From NCBI GenBank assembly GCA_963989245.1, contig OZ022355.1:19974761-20038760 (forward strand): 64,000 nt of DNA. Reading direction: 5' to 3'. Shown here piece by piece: positions 32,292 through 42,561 of this stretch. The notes below the pieces were generated by a model. The model saw nothing but the letters and a program-made list of their open reading frames with translations, was not told the DNA's origin and made no database searches. Both the position numbers and the translations under genes were made by a program. Position 1 is the stretch's first letter; each line of letters starts with the position of its first letter. This DNA is from Nansenia antarctica (taxonomy: Eukaryota > Chordata > Actinopteri > Argentiniformes > Microstomatidae).

Positions 32292-33121
32292 CAGGGGAGG
32301 CTGGTTCATTAGGGGCAATTGTGCAATGCCCCACCAAAGGGAGAAGAGAGAGATTTTTTTTCTATGACTTCTAGACAGTGTTGCTTCTGAATATCATAGT
32401 CCAATCAGCTAGTGTTCTGTGGAGTATATCATAGTCCAATCAGCTAGTGTTCTGTGGAGTATGTTCCAATCAGCTTCAAGTCCCGCCCCTTTCGGGGCAA
32501 CTTTCAGTCTACTCGAAATTGCACTAGGCTGTTCTCGTAGACTTGCATGTAAAATCTATTTTGGTAACTTCAGGCCATTCGGTCAATTGTCTATGGGGTT
32601 TTGGGACATGCACAAAGAATCGTACGTGCTTACGTCATGTCCGGCGTAGCTTTAGACGAGCTAGCTTCACCATCGCTATGGCGGCTAGAAACACCGTTCA
32701 GCCGTCGTAGCAACCAGGAGAAATTAACAGTAAAGGAATTAGGACCACCCAGACCAAATTTAATTATAAAGCAAGTTTATACAAAGGCAGGGAAAATGGG
32801 AAAATCGTATAACCGAGGATTTAGGAGGATTTCTTTCTGTAAACAAATTGAACAAATGGATTAGAAGGAGGCATCTTTTGTTCCCAACTTGAGGATATTA
32901 CAACTGGACCTATTACCGAAGTCAAACTTCGTTTGTGGTCGCAATCTCCGCACCGGCTGTGTTTAGCCTGCTACTGTTGGTGTTTTGCGAAGCCAGAATA
33001 CACAAACTCGACCTGAAGGTAAGAGAGTCAGCTAAGATAAAAGCTACTTCAAACATTTAGTAATATCGTCAGCATGGTACGTTTTCTATTGTCGTCTTTT
33101 AGCTTGTTTGTTTATGTATTC

Positions 33122-33124
33122 AGC

Positions 33125-33167
<43 letters not shown>

Positions 33168-33170
33168 CAC
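33122..33170. repeat. (CA)n microsatellite
   Basis: About 20 CA units, then CTCACA variants, just before the minisatellite. Confidence 0.85.
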
Positions 33171-33179
33171 ACACTCACT

Positions 33180-34370
33180 AGAGGGGATGAAGAGGTCTGT
33201 ACAGGGGGGTAGGGGGGATGAAGAGGTCTGTACAGGGGGGTAGAGGGGATAAAGAGGTCTGTACAGGGGGGTAGAGGGGATGAAGAGGTCTGTACAGGGG
33301 GGTAGAGGGGATGAAGAGGTCTGTACAGGGGGGTAGGGGGGATGAAGAGGTCTGTACAGGGGGGTAGGGGGGATGAGGAGGTATGTAGAGGTGGGTAGGG
33401 GGGATGAAGAGGTCTGTACAGGGGGGTAGAGGGGATGAAGAGGTCTGTAGAGGAGGGTAGAGGGGATGGAGAGGTCTGTACAGGGGGGTAGAGGGGATGG
33501 AGAGGTCTGTACAGGGGGGTAGGGGGGATGAGGAGGTATGTACAGGGGGGTAGAGGGGATGAAGAGGTCTGTACAGGGGGGTAGAGGGGATGGAGAGGTC
33601 TGTACAGGGGGGTAGGGGGGATGAGGAGGTATGTACAGGGGGGTAGAGGGGATGAAGAGGTCTGTACAGGGGGGTAGGGGGGATGAGGAGGTATGTACAG
33701 GGGGGTAGAGGGGATGAAGAGGTCTGTAGAGGAGGGTAGAGGGGATGGAGAGGTCTGTACAGGGGGTAGAGGGGATGGAGAGGTCTGTAGAGGTGGGTAG
33801 AGGGGATGTAGAGGTGGGTAGAGGTGATGAAGAGTTCTGTAGAGGTGGGTAGAGGGGATGAAGAGGTCTGTACAGGGGGGTAGAGGGGATGGAGAGGTCT
33901 GTACAGGGGGGTAGGGGGGATGAGGAGGTATGTACAGGGGGGTAGAGGGGATGAAGAGGTCTGTACAGGGGGTAGAGGGGATGGAGAGGTCTGTACAGGG
34001 GGGTAGGGGGGATGAGGAGGTATGTACAGGGGGGTAGAGGGGATGAAGAGGTCTGTACAGGGGGGTAGGGGGGATGAGGAGGTATGTACAGGGGGGTAGA
34101 GGGGATGAAGAGGTCTGTAGAGGAGGGTAGAGGGGATGGAGAGGTCTGTACAGGGGGTAGAGGGGATGGAGAGGTCTGTAGAGGTGGGTAGAGGGGATGT
34201 AGAGGTGGGTAGAGGTGATGAAGAGGTCTGTAGAGGTGGGTAGAGGGGATGAAGAGGTCTGTACAGGGGGGTAGAGGGGATGAAGAGGTCTGTAGAGGTG
34301 GGTAGAGGGGATGAAGAGGTCTGTACAGGGGGGTAGAGGGGATGGCGAGGTCTGTACAGGGGGGTAGAGC
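33180..34370. repeat. 31-bp G-rich minisatellite, about 38 copies
   Basis: Unit GAAGAGGTCTGTACAGGGGG plus GTAGAGGGGAT. Variants (TACAGG or TAGAGG, GAAG or GGAG, AGAG or GGGG) recur in blocks, pointing to higher-order duplications, for example 33640-33860 against 34060-34250. The reverse strand lacks stops in every phase, which creates a long Pro/Ser/Leu-rich pseudo-frame. Confidence 0.93.
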
Positions 34371-34493
34371 TATTCTCATGCTAAAATCGACTGTAAATCC
34401 AGATTTTAAAGTTGATATTCTTCCCCGTGGAGCATGCCCCCATAACCTGTGCCCCACCCAAAATGTTTAGCACCAGCCGCCACTGCGGGGGAG

Positions 34494-34667
34494 GGGGGGT
34501 TCTGGGGCTGGGAGCGGAGGAGGAGGGTCGGAGGAGAGAGAGCGGGAGAGTGAGACCAGAATGTTGAGTGCTGGGTTTGGTTATGATTGAGTGTGAGAGA
34601 TATAACTTGTAACTGAGAATAAAGCTGGTAATCAAGAACCCTCCGTCTGGTCTGTGACAACGCTACA
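34494..34667 (+). repeat. Gypsy-1 5' LTR, right part
   Basis: 174 bp continuing the LTR, with AATAAAGC near 34618 as polyadenylation signal and ending CGCTACA. The adjacent CTGGTGTCAGAAAA is the position expected for the primer-binding site. Confidence 0.9.
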
Positions 34668-34780
34668 CTGGTGTCAGAAAAAAAGAAAGAAAAAAAGAGA
34701 GACACAAAGCTACGAGGGAAGTACGCCTACAACTGGTAACGCAAGCTAACCTGACGCACTCGCCCTTCCCCAACGGAGTC

Positions 34781-35782
34781 ATGCTACCCGGCGGTGCGAA
34801 CAAGATCAAGCGGGAGGAGGAAGACAGCGCGTGGGGTCGATACACGGCAGCATGGCAGGCGGAACGCCGTGAGCGGAGCCAGCACGAGACGACCGAGGAG
34901 GCGGAGCACAGAGAGCGGGTGAGAAGAATGACGGCTCAAATGGCTACCGAGGCCGGATTTCAACCAGCTGCGCACAACATGGACAGACGTGCGGCGCGCA
35001 GAGGGCCACTGGCACGGAGCGACGACGTCAACATTGCTCCCCTCTCAGTGAAGACACCCAGGTATGATGGCAAGGCTGATTGGGAGGCTTTTCATGCACA
35101 ATTCGAACTGTTATCCAGGGCTAACAATTATTGGTCCAAAGAAATTAAGGCTCTACAGCTTGCAATGTGCCTTACTGGTGATGCTCTGTCAAGCCTGCGG
35201 TTACTGACCCCGGATGATAGAAGTGACTATGATGCTTTAGTGGGGGCATTAAAGAGGCGTTTTGGACAATGTTCAGCGGACAGCTTGCTTCGCTCTGAAC
35301 TGTGCAGTCGGAAGAGGCGGCCCGGGGAGCCGTTGAGAGATCTCGCTAATGAAGTGGAAAGGCTCGTTCACCGTGCCTATGCTCACATGCCCCCGTCCAT
35401 CCTGAGTGAATTAGCTCGAGACCACTTCCTGCAGGCACTACTGCCGAGTGAGCTGCGTGTCCAGACGCTGCTGGCTCATCCTAAATCTCTCCTGGAGGCA
35501 TTGGAGCTAGCCTCGGAGAGGGAGATGCTGGGCGCTGGCACCCCCGCCGCTACGTTGGAGGACGCACCGAGGGTGAGGGCTGCTGTCGTGTCGGAGAGGA
35601 GTGAAGCGGCGCCGGCCTGGGCGGTGGAGCTAACACAACTGGTACGGGCTGCCTCACTGAGTGGACAACAGCGGCCACGGATGGGACCGAGGCTCTGCTG
35701 GGCATGCGGAAAACCCGGCCACCTGGCCAGAGAGTGCACCAACACGGCGGAGAAACCGGGAAACGGTATGGGGAACGCATAA
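34781..35782 (+). CDS. gag: Gypsy-1 Gag (333 codons)
   Basis: The ATG at 34781 is the first in the internal region, about 110 bp after the LTR. The protein has a charged N terminus, a retrotransposon capsid-like middle (WEAFHAQFELLSRANNYW; then LARDHFLQALLPSELRVQTL) and one zinc knuckle CWACGKPGHLAREC near the end. It would form the nucleocapsid of intracellular particles and bind element RNA. The frame is undamaged. Its last codons overlap the protease frame, and a G GGA AAC heptamer sits in the gag phase at 35758-35764, 15 nt before the stop. Confidence 0.85.
   Translation: MLPGGANKIKREEEDSAWGRYTAAWQAERRERSQHETTEEAEHRERVRRMTAQMATEAGFQPAAHNMDRRAARRGPLARSDDVNIAPLSVKTPRYDGKADWEAFHAQFELLSRANNYWSKEIKALQLAMCLTGDALSSLRLLTPDDRSDYDALVGALKRRFGQCSADSLLRSELCSRKRRPGEPLRDLANEVERLVHRAYAHMPPSILSELARDHFLQALLPSELRVQTLLAHPKSLLEALELASEREMLGAGTPAATLEDAPRVRAAVVSERSEAAPAWAVELTQLVRAASLSGQQRPRMGPRLCWACGKPGHLARECTNTAEKPGNGMGNA
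35758..35764 (+). promoter_or_regulatory. Candidate -1 ribosomal frameshift heptamer GGGAAAC
   Basis: GGGAAAC is phased as G GGA AAC in the gag frame. A -1 shift there enters exactly the frame that encodes the protease. GC-rich sequence just downstream could form a stimulatory structure. Confidence 0.65.
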
Positions 35783-36462
35783 CCGCGACGGTGCGACTCC
35801 CCTGGGCGGCGTCCCGACCCCGCACAGGCGGGGAGACAACACGACACGACCAGGTGGGGACATTACAAACAGGGGAGGGTGGGGGCGGCCAGCAGGTGCA
35901 GGTCGTCATGCTGGGCCGGACAGGGACGGGAAACTGCTGGTACGCCCCGGTGACATTTGGGGGGATATGCTGCTCCGCCCTCGTCGACACGGGGTCATCG
36001 GCCACCCTGGTGAGACCCGACGCGGTGGGGAGCGGGACCACAGTTTTACCCACCACGGTGAGATTACAGACAGTAACTGGGGACCGGGCACCCATGGTGG
36101 GGGAGGCATTGGAGACTGTGGGGGTCGGGAGGGAGAGAGTTCACTGCCCAGTATGGGTAGCGGATCTAGAAGACTGCATATTGGGACTGGACGTGCTCGA
36201 AAGACTGGACTGTGTGATTAGCACCCGGAGGGGGACACTCACATTCCCAGACGGACACGTAGTGCAGATGACTAGACAACCCACCCCGCCGAAACGTTCC
36301 CCGACCCCCACCGTTGCAGTACGACTTCCGGCGGCGTCCCGGATAGACACCCGATACTGCCCCATGCCCCACCCACCACCACAGAGGCGCAACCGCACCC
36401 CACACCCGCTGCGCCCACTGGTAAGGGGGGGGGAGAAGACGGAGAGAGGGTCTCGGTCGTGA
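35758..36462 (+). pseudogene. pro: Gypsy-1 aspartic protease region
   Basis: In the -1 frame relative to gag, the retropepsin active site is visible as ALVDTGSSATLVRPDAV, and ILGLDVLERL gives the second conserved strand. The protease would cut Gag-Pol into mature proteins. The frame then hits TGA at 36460-36462, shortly after a long poly(G) run (about 36426-36434). Pol sequence continues in another phase, so an indel in the G run probably broke the link. The core protease itself looks undamaged. Confidence 0.75.
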
Positions 36463-37791
36463 GGGAGGTGTGGCAGGGGAACTGTGATGGACTGTCGCAT
36501 GTTGAACAGGGCCTACTGTGGCAACTGTTATTAGAGTTTAAGGACAGTTTTTCCCTGTCAGAGGACGACGTGGGACAGACCCACCTAGCCCAACACAGCA
36601 TCGATACGAGGGATGCTCCACCCATCAGGATGAGACCCCGACGCCTGCCGATGGCTCGACAGGCAGCGGCAGAGAAGGCTTTACAGAACATGCAGCGTTG
36701 AACCCTCCACCAGCCCCTGGGCCGCCCCAATCGTCATGGTCCCCAAGAAAACAAAGGACGACTGGCGCTTCTGCGTGGACTTCAGACGCCTCAACGGCGT
36801 GACCAAAAGGGACGCCTATCCCTTCCCACGAATCGACGAGTCCCTCGACGCGGTGGCGGGGTCCTCCTGGTTCACGTCGTTGGATCTACGCAGCGGATAC
36901 TGGCAGGTCCCCCTCACCCCCGACGCCAGACCCAAAACCGCCTTCGTCACACACGGGGGCCTGTGGCAGTTCAAAGTTCTTCCCTTCGGCCTCTGCAATG
37001 CACCCGCCACATTCGAGAGACTAATGGACAACGTGCTCGCTGGGATCCCCCGCCAGGAGTGCGTCGTATATCTGGACGACATCCTGGCCCATGGAGAATC
37101 ATTTGAGACGGCCCCCAGGGCGCTCAGACGCGTGCTGGAGAGGGTGGCTGCAGCGGGTCTGAAGCTAAACCCCCAGAAATGCCACTTCATGAGACGGGAG
37201 GTCAACTTTCTGGGGCACAAGCTGGGGTCTGGCGGTATCAGCACCACACAGGAGAAGGTGCAATCGGTGGAAGACTGGCCCACCCCCAGCTCCAGTTCCG
37301 AAGTGAAAAGTTTCACAGGACTAGCCTCCTACTACAGGAGATTTGTGAGGGGCTTCTCCACCATAGCCGCGCCCCTGTTCCGGCTACAACGGCCCAGGGA
37401 GAAGTTCATCTGGACAGACGAGTGCCAGAGAGCATTCACCTCGTTGAAGAAGGCCCTCTTGGAGGCCCCCATCCTCACCCCCCCCGACCCCACCCTGCCC
37501 TTCATACTCGACACGGACGCCAGCAATGTCGGCGTGGGGGCGGTGCTGTCACAGGTGACCTCGGAGGGGGAGAAGGTGGTGGCGTACTACAGCGGATCAC
37601 TCAACAAACAGGAACGCCGCTACTGCGTCACCAGGCGGGAACTGCTCGCCGTGGTCAGGGCTGTCCAACACTTCAAGTACTACCTCGGGGGCCTCCACTT
37701 CACAGTCAGGAGTGACCACTCCGCCTTGCAGTGGCTCATGACCTTCAGAGAGCCAGAGGGCCAGCTGGCACGCTGGATCGAGGAACTATAG
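36463..37791 (+). pseudogene. pol: Gypsy-1 reverse transcriptase and RNase H, broken frame
   Basis: A first piece (36463-36701) covers the pre-RT segment. A frameshift near 36695-36735 leads into the main RT frame (36736 on). Motifs are VPKKTKDDWRFCVDFRRLNG, the first aspartate in FTSLDLRSGYWQVPL, LPFGLCNAPATFERLM, and the catalytic VVYLDDILAHG. RNase H follows with ILDTDASNVGVGAVLSQ, TRRELLAVV and VRSDHSALQWL. A TAG at 37789-37791 cuts the frame, which resumes in the same phase (NVIHRAGRQHGNADALSRRP). Catalytic residues are kept, so the damage looks recent. Confidence 0.82.
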
Positions 37792-39665
37792 GCGTACGAC
37801 TTCAACGTGATCCACCGTGCGGGTAGACAGCATGGAAACGCGGACGCGCTTTCCCGCCGGCCCTGCGCCACTGACGGCTGTACCTACTGTGAAAGAAGAG
37901 AGGTGCGGGAGGAGGAGCAGCTGCGACAAGGGGTGAGATGCGCCGCAGCGGCCCTAACAGCTATCGACGCGGGAGAGTGGAGACGCAAACAGGAAGAGGA
38001 TGCTGACATCGGGCCCGTGCTCACGTGGGTAGCGGCGCAACACCAACCCCGGTTGGAAGAGATCAGCCTGTGTTCAAGGGCTACAAAGGGGCTGTGGAGT
38101 ATGTTTACCAACCTGCGCCTGTGTGACGGGATACTGCAGAGGGGGTGGAAAGACGCGGCCACAGGAGAGACGCTGTGGCAGGTGGCCGTACCCAGGACCC
38201 TGCGGGAAACGGCCAATCAGTCCACGGAGCCCCTGGATCTGGTCATTTCGGGGTCAGCAAAACGCTCCGCCGCCTTCGTCAGGGGTTCTACTGGGGCCAA
38301 CATGGGCGGGACGTGGGGGACTACTGCCGCCGCTGTGACAGCTGCACAGCACGTAAAGGCCCCACGGGCACATCTCACGCCCAACTCCAGCAGTTTCCCA
38401 CAGGCTGTCCCATGAAGAGAGTGGGGATTGACGTGCTAGGGCCGTTTCCTCGCTCAGACAAAGGTAACCGCTACATCCTCACTGCCATGGATTATTTCAC
38501 AAAGTGGCCGGAGGCGTACTGCCTGCCGGACCAAGAAGCAGAGACAATAGTGGATGCACTGGTGGAGGGGATGTTCAGCAGACTGGGGGTCCCTGAGGTC
38601 ATTCACACCGACCAAGGCAGGAACTTTTAATCTCGCGTGTTTGCGGCCATGTGCGAAAAGCTTGGCTCCCACAAGACCCGCACCACACCCCTCCACCCAC
38701 AAAGCGACGGACTAGTTGAAAGATTTAACCGCACGCTGGGACAGCAACTGGCCATAGTGACGGCTAAACACCAGCGAGATGTCCCCCTGGTGTTGATGGC
38801 GTACCGGTCTGCGACGCAAGACTCCACCTCCTGCTCCCCCGCACTTCTCATGCTGGGCAGGGAGATTAGGACCCCGGCTGAGATGATGTTGGGCAGACCG
38901 CCCGACCCCCCGGCGGACCCCCCGGGGCTGGAATATGCCCGAAAGCTGCAGGATCGACTGGAGTGCGCCCACGAGTTCGCCAGAAAACAACTGCGGAGTG
39001 CAGGGGCGAGACAGAAGAGGAACTACGACGTGCACACCAAAGGGCAGCATTTCACGGCCGGGCAGCTGGTCTGGGTTTACAACCCCCAGAGAAAGAAAGG
39101 CAGGTGCCCCAAACTGGACAGCAAGTGGATGGGGCCCTGCAGGGTCCTCGAGAGACTGAGCGAAGTCGTGTACAGGGTCCAGCTGCCGCCAAGAGGTAGG
39201 AGAGTCGCCCTGCATCGAGATAGACTGGCCCCCTACCGTGGCACGGGCACCCCCCCAGGAGAAGGGGGTGAACGGCGCGGTAACCGGGTTGAGCACCAGA
39301 CCCCACCCCGCCACGCCAATGGACTATCACCCCCCCTCCCCGCCCCGCCAAATCGCCCCCCCGATGGAGTGTCGCCCCCCCGCCCCTCCCCACCCGAATT
39401 CCCCCCCCATGAACTGTCGCCCCCCCCCCCTCCCCGCCCCGCCCCCCCCCCCCAATGGACTATCACCCCCCCTCCCCGCCCCGCCAAATCCCCCCCCGAT
39501 GGAGTGTCGTACCCCCGCCCCTCCCCACCCGATTTCCCCCCCGATGAACTGTCGCCCACCAACCCCCCCACCCCCAGGTGGCCCCGGAGGAGAGTAAGGC
39601 CCCCAAGGTACCTGAGAGACTTTGAGTGGTCACTCGGGGCGAGTGACTTTGTGGGGGGGAGGTAG
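37792..39665 (+). pseudogene. pol: Gypsy-1 integrase and Pro-rich tail, broken frame
   Basis: After a linker in one phase, a frameshift near 38205-38225 leads to the integrase. Its zinc module is HGAPGSGHFGVSKTL and CRRCDSC; the catalytic aspartates lie in VGIDVLGPFP and IHTDQGRNF. A TAA at 38628-38630 interrupts just after the second aspartate, and the glutamate (DGLVERFNRTLG) follows in the same phase. The C terminus has a WMGPCRVLERLSEVVYRV module, then a Pro-rich tail with two copies of a roughly 120-bp tandem unit (39312-39555). Three lesions prevent an intact integrase. Confidence 0.8.
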
Positions 39666-39920
39666 TGTAACGGACTGAGTTCTAGTGGGTTAACATTACT
39701 GTTGCTTTAAGAGTTGTTGTCGTTGGATGACGTTCATCCGGGGGAGGGGGGGTTCTGGGGCTGGGAGCGGAGGAGGAGGGTCGGAGGAGAGAGAGCGGGA
39801 GAGTGAGACCAGAGTGTTGAGTGCTGGGTTTGGTTATGATTGAGTGTGAGAGATACAACTTGTAACTGAGAATAAAGCTGGTAATCAAGAACCCTCCGTC
39901 TGGTCTGTGACAACGCTACA
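39666..39920 (+). repeat. Gypsy-1 3' LTR
   Basis: 255 bp, TGTAACGG to CGCTACA, uninterrupted. It follows a G/A-rich polypurine stretch (TGGGGGGGAGGTAG) and is followed by ATAG, the target duplication. Confidence 0.92.
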
Positions 39921-40212
39921 ATAGTTTACATTTTTCAGTTAATTGTTTACTCATTTGTGGCACACTATGGTGGTGCGTTCGGTTCCCGAGTGGGAAATAA
40001 CAACCATAATGGAGATCTCCCAAAGTCACGAGTTGTGACATATCCTCTGTAATCACAATGTAAGCATTGTTGTCAGAAATCAGACGGTGATTTCGACAAT
40101 AAATGGCATAATGGGAACGCCCACCTGGCGGGCAAAACAAATCTTTCTTCCGCTGCCTGCCAGCTATTTTATCAGGTTTTTACCAAGTAATTAGTTTAAC
40201 ATAGTTGACAAA
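39921..40212. other. Intergenic spacer
   Basis: No feature seen beyond the ATAG duplication at 39921-39924. Confidence 0.5.
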
Positions 40213-40430
40213 ATGCTGGATAGTTGCTGTGCAATCGGGTGCACTAACCGACGAGGAGACGACCCTGGGTTGTGCTTCTACAGAATTCCGTCAGAAAAAG
40301 AACCCAGAGAGGAGAAGATTGTGGATTTGTGCTATTAGACGTGCCTCAGTCCCTATGTGGAGGGCAAACCATCAAAGTACACACGTCTCTGCAGCGAACA
40401 TTTCAAAGATAAGCTCAAGTAAACACTGAG
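40213..40430 (+). pseudogene. THAP-type zinc-finger fragment, frameshifted
   Basis: From the ATG at 40213 the translation reads MLDSCCAIGCTNRRGDDPGL, with the CX4C start of a C2CH THAP finger, and then FYRIPSEKE. The next conserved part (RRLWICAIRR with the invariant Trp) is in a second frame and the closing LCSEHFKD, holding the last Cys and His, is in a third. At least two indels therefore break it. A GTAAAC follows the last part and might be an old donor. THAP fingers occur in P-element-derived and cellular DNA-binding proteins; I cannot tell which this came from. No downstream exon is recognised. Confidence 0.6.
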
Positions 40431-41234
40431 TATTTTAATTATTTAGGTACTTTAGCCACTTTACTCTATTATTCTGAGCCTATTACCACTATTGTCATTG
40501 TTCATATTGTATTCCACCCCTGTACATTGTCCCGCACATTTAAATTGTTTTTGTATTTTTTGTACATATACTATAGTTATTTTTTATCTTGTCGTTTCAT
40601 ATTGTTATTTATTGTTTTTGTTTGCTATGCACCGTGGATGAGAGGGAAACGCAATTTCAGCCCTCTGTATGTCTGTATATATTGGATAATATTGGATTGA
40701 CAATAAAGCTGACTTTGACTAATTATTCTATTTTTAGTCATTATCTTTGCATAATCGTTCTGACATGGTTTGTTTTTGTGGATGCTACCAGCTTGGAGTT
40801 GGTTGTGTAGGTCCTTTAGCTAGCTAGCTAACATTAGCATTATTGACCCATCCAGATCTAACAGATAACTGTCTGTACTTTTGTACGCTTTCATCCTGGC
40901 GGCAGTGTGAGGGGAAGGATTCTCCACAAGATGTATGTAGACATCACCGAACTGGAGCTCTGGCAGCGACGTCGCTGTTTTTAGTGATTGAAATACTGCT
41001 GCAGGTGCTGTATATGGATCGCAAGTGTCCAACATGTGTAGTTTGTTCACATATCTTTGTTTTTCTTCTTTTGAGAGGTGATCTAAATAATCGTTGCTTG
41101 AAACAGGTGGTTAATGACAGGTCAGTGCTGCAGTTCTACGGAGTTTCCACTATGTTTTGCTCTCCAGGGCTCTGCGCCAGTCACGTGACTGTTGCAAGAA
41201 CGACTTAACCGAAGTCGAAGCGACGAGTTGACGA
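40431..41234. other. Intergenic, no gene recognised
   Basis: AT-rich, with a GACAATAAAGCTGACTTTGAC stretch near 40700 that looks like a CR1/L2-type repeat 3' tail, and GCTAGCTAGCTA near 40820. Open frames lack motifs. Confidence 0.45.
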
Positions 41235-41235
41235 G

Positions 41236-41319
41236 AACCAAACGAATACACCATCAGTCCCTCGCAGTGACGTACTGAACCAAACGAACACACCATCAGT
41301 CCCTCGCAGTGACGCACTG
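41236..41319. repeat. 42-bp direct repeat, two copies
   Basis: AACCAAACGAATACACCATC and following bases are repeated almost exactly at 41278-41319. Each contains GTGACG; the first reads TGACGTAC, a CRE-like half site. It lies about 750 bp upstream of the CAMK2N-family start and might be part of its promoter region. Confidence 0.7.
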
Positions 41320-41552
41320 ACCAATGTGACTCGCAGTCACAACACAAGGAAATACCCAGTGAGAGTTACGACGAAACAAAACAAGGTGCTGCTCCTTCAG
41401 GTCAACACTTCCTCAGCTTTGACACTCAAAGGGGATCCGATAGAAACAACAGCGCCGCTGTAACAGATCGTTAAAGAGGAATCAACTTTATATTGATCAC
41501 GACTTTTCTCTATAGGCTAAAGGTAAGAGCCTATATTTATTGAAAAATATAC

Positions 41553-41554
<2 letters not shown>

Positions 41555-41587
<33 letters not shown>
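41555..41587. repeat. (TA)n microsatellite
   Basis: About 16 TA units upstream of the CAMK2N-family gene. Confidence 0.85.
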
Positions 41588-41589
<2 letters not shown>

Positions 41590-42052
41590 ACAGATTGTTA
41601 AATTACATGCTGATATAAGTACGCATGTGGGAGTATTGACAGGTTATGATAACAAATGCAACACTATATTTCACAAGTCCATGAATTGAATTCAGCCGTT
41701 GTCTTTTATGTAGCCTACTACAGTAGACCACAGGATTATGAGTATAGTATAACTGTCTCGATACAGGCTCAATGGGATGACTACGAATTATGTAACAGTT
41801 CATCCGTTCATTCTGTTGTTTCAGCGGAAAAAGCTCTTATGGCATGATCATTCAGACTAGGACGGAGCGGGTTTCATGACAATTATGATCTCATACACAG
41901 GTTGTGGTCAAGCGACATTTCTGCTGCGTTCTCTTCTCGACGATTCCCTACATTGTTTAATGCCATTGCGGAAGTAAAGACAACCTCAACGTGAGAAAAA
42001 GAGAATTTCTGAGGACATCTAGTGGAGACAACGGAGTCTGTCTCAATCAGAG

Positions 42053-42561
42053 ATGTACGGAACGTCAGGTATGCCCGACTTGATCCCGCCGAATGGCCCG
42101 CGACAACCCGGTTCAGCCGGTCAATACAACCCGGGGCATTCTCAGGTGACAATGAACGGACATGGCGCTGGTCCCAACCCCCAGAGACTTGGGCAACGGG
42201 CGCCCAAGCTCGGGCAAATCGGCCGTATCAAGAAAGGTGAGCCCCCCCCCTCAGCCTCTTTGCATCTCAAATAGTATATCCATTATCCAAATATATAATA
42301 ATATATATATATATATATCCAAATATAGTGAAGAACTAGGATTCTTCTCTTACATTAATATAACCTATCAGTAGAGATTTAAGGTAATTGTGTTGGCCTA
42401 ACCTTTGACAATTCAAGAGTCCTTTTGATCCACAGCTCTCAAACCCTTACCCTCTTGTACCCCTTCCTTTTCCAGTGGACCTAGAGGATGAGGATGTGGA
42501 TGATATCATGAACAATAATGGACAATGTCCTGTATCGCTGGATCTCTCCCCCGTCTCCTAA
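42053..42561 (+). CDS. camk2n-like: CaMKII inhibitor, CAMK2N family (two coding exons, 89 aa)
   Basis: Exon 1 runs 42053-42236 (donor GTGAGC, phase 1) and exon 2 runs 42476-42561 (acceptor TTTTCCAG, stop TAA). The joined frame is open. Exon 1 ends with QRAPKLGQIGRIKK and exon 2 begins DLEDEDVDDIMNN after a split valine. This is the CaMKII-inhibitory core of CaM-KIIN proteins (human form RPPKLGQIGRSKRVVIEDDR), which block activated CaMKII by lying across its substrate site. The N-terminal half (MYGTSGMPDLIPPNGPRQPG) is Gly/Pro/Asn-rich and unlike CAMK2N1 or CAMK2N2. The 89 residues compare with about 78-79 in those. I call a divergent fish paralogue. An AATAAA at 43572-43577 fits a roughly 1-kb 3' UTR. 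Confidence 0.85.

Larger units (their letters stand above)
32292..34485. mobile_element. hAT element inside the Gypsy-1 5' LTR, TSD CGGGGGAG
   Basis: Left end CAGGGGAGGCTGGTTCATTA; right end, reverse complemented, CAGTGGCGGCTGGTGCTAAA; both carry GCCCCACC further in. The 8-bp CGGGGGAG is repeated exactly at 32284-32291 and 34486-34493, and removing one copy plus the element gives an LTR of exactly 255 bp, equal to the 3' LTR. A weak zinc-finger-like frame near 32640-32990 may be a transposase remnant. Over half of the element is a minisatellite. Confidence 0.88.
32211..39920 (+). mobile_element. Ty3/Gypsy LTR retrotransposon (Gypsy-1), TSD ATAG, interrupted by a hAT
   Basis: 5' LTR 32211-32291 plus 34494-34667 (split by a hAT); 3' LTR 39666-39920, 255 bp. 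LTRs begin TGTAACGG and end CGCTACA. ATAG lies directly before the 5' LTR and directly after the 3' LTR. The internal region encodes gag, an aspartic protease, RT/RNase H and integrase in the Ty3/Gypsy order. The two LTRs differ at only two visible positions, yet pol carries several frameshifts and stops. Confidence 0.9.

Noticed and set aside
32419..32864. Host gene exon within the hAT at the Gypsy-1 LTR
   Set aside because: Overlapping short frames with weak zinc-finger-like residues, no splice structure I can defend, and location entirely between hAT ends.
33120..34457. A 445-codon Pro/Ser/Leu-rich minus-strand open frame
   Set aside because: It is the reverse of a 31-bp minisatellite that has no stops in any phase, has no start context or motifs, and lies inside a hAT element.
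34784..39597. Numerous minus-strand and alternate-phase frames over Gypsy-1
   Set aside because: Shadows of the GC-rich gag/pol coding strand; none has independent motifs.
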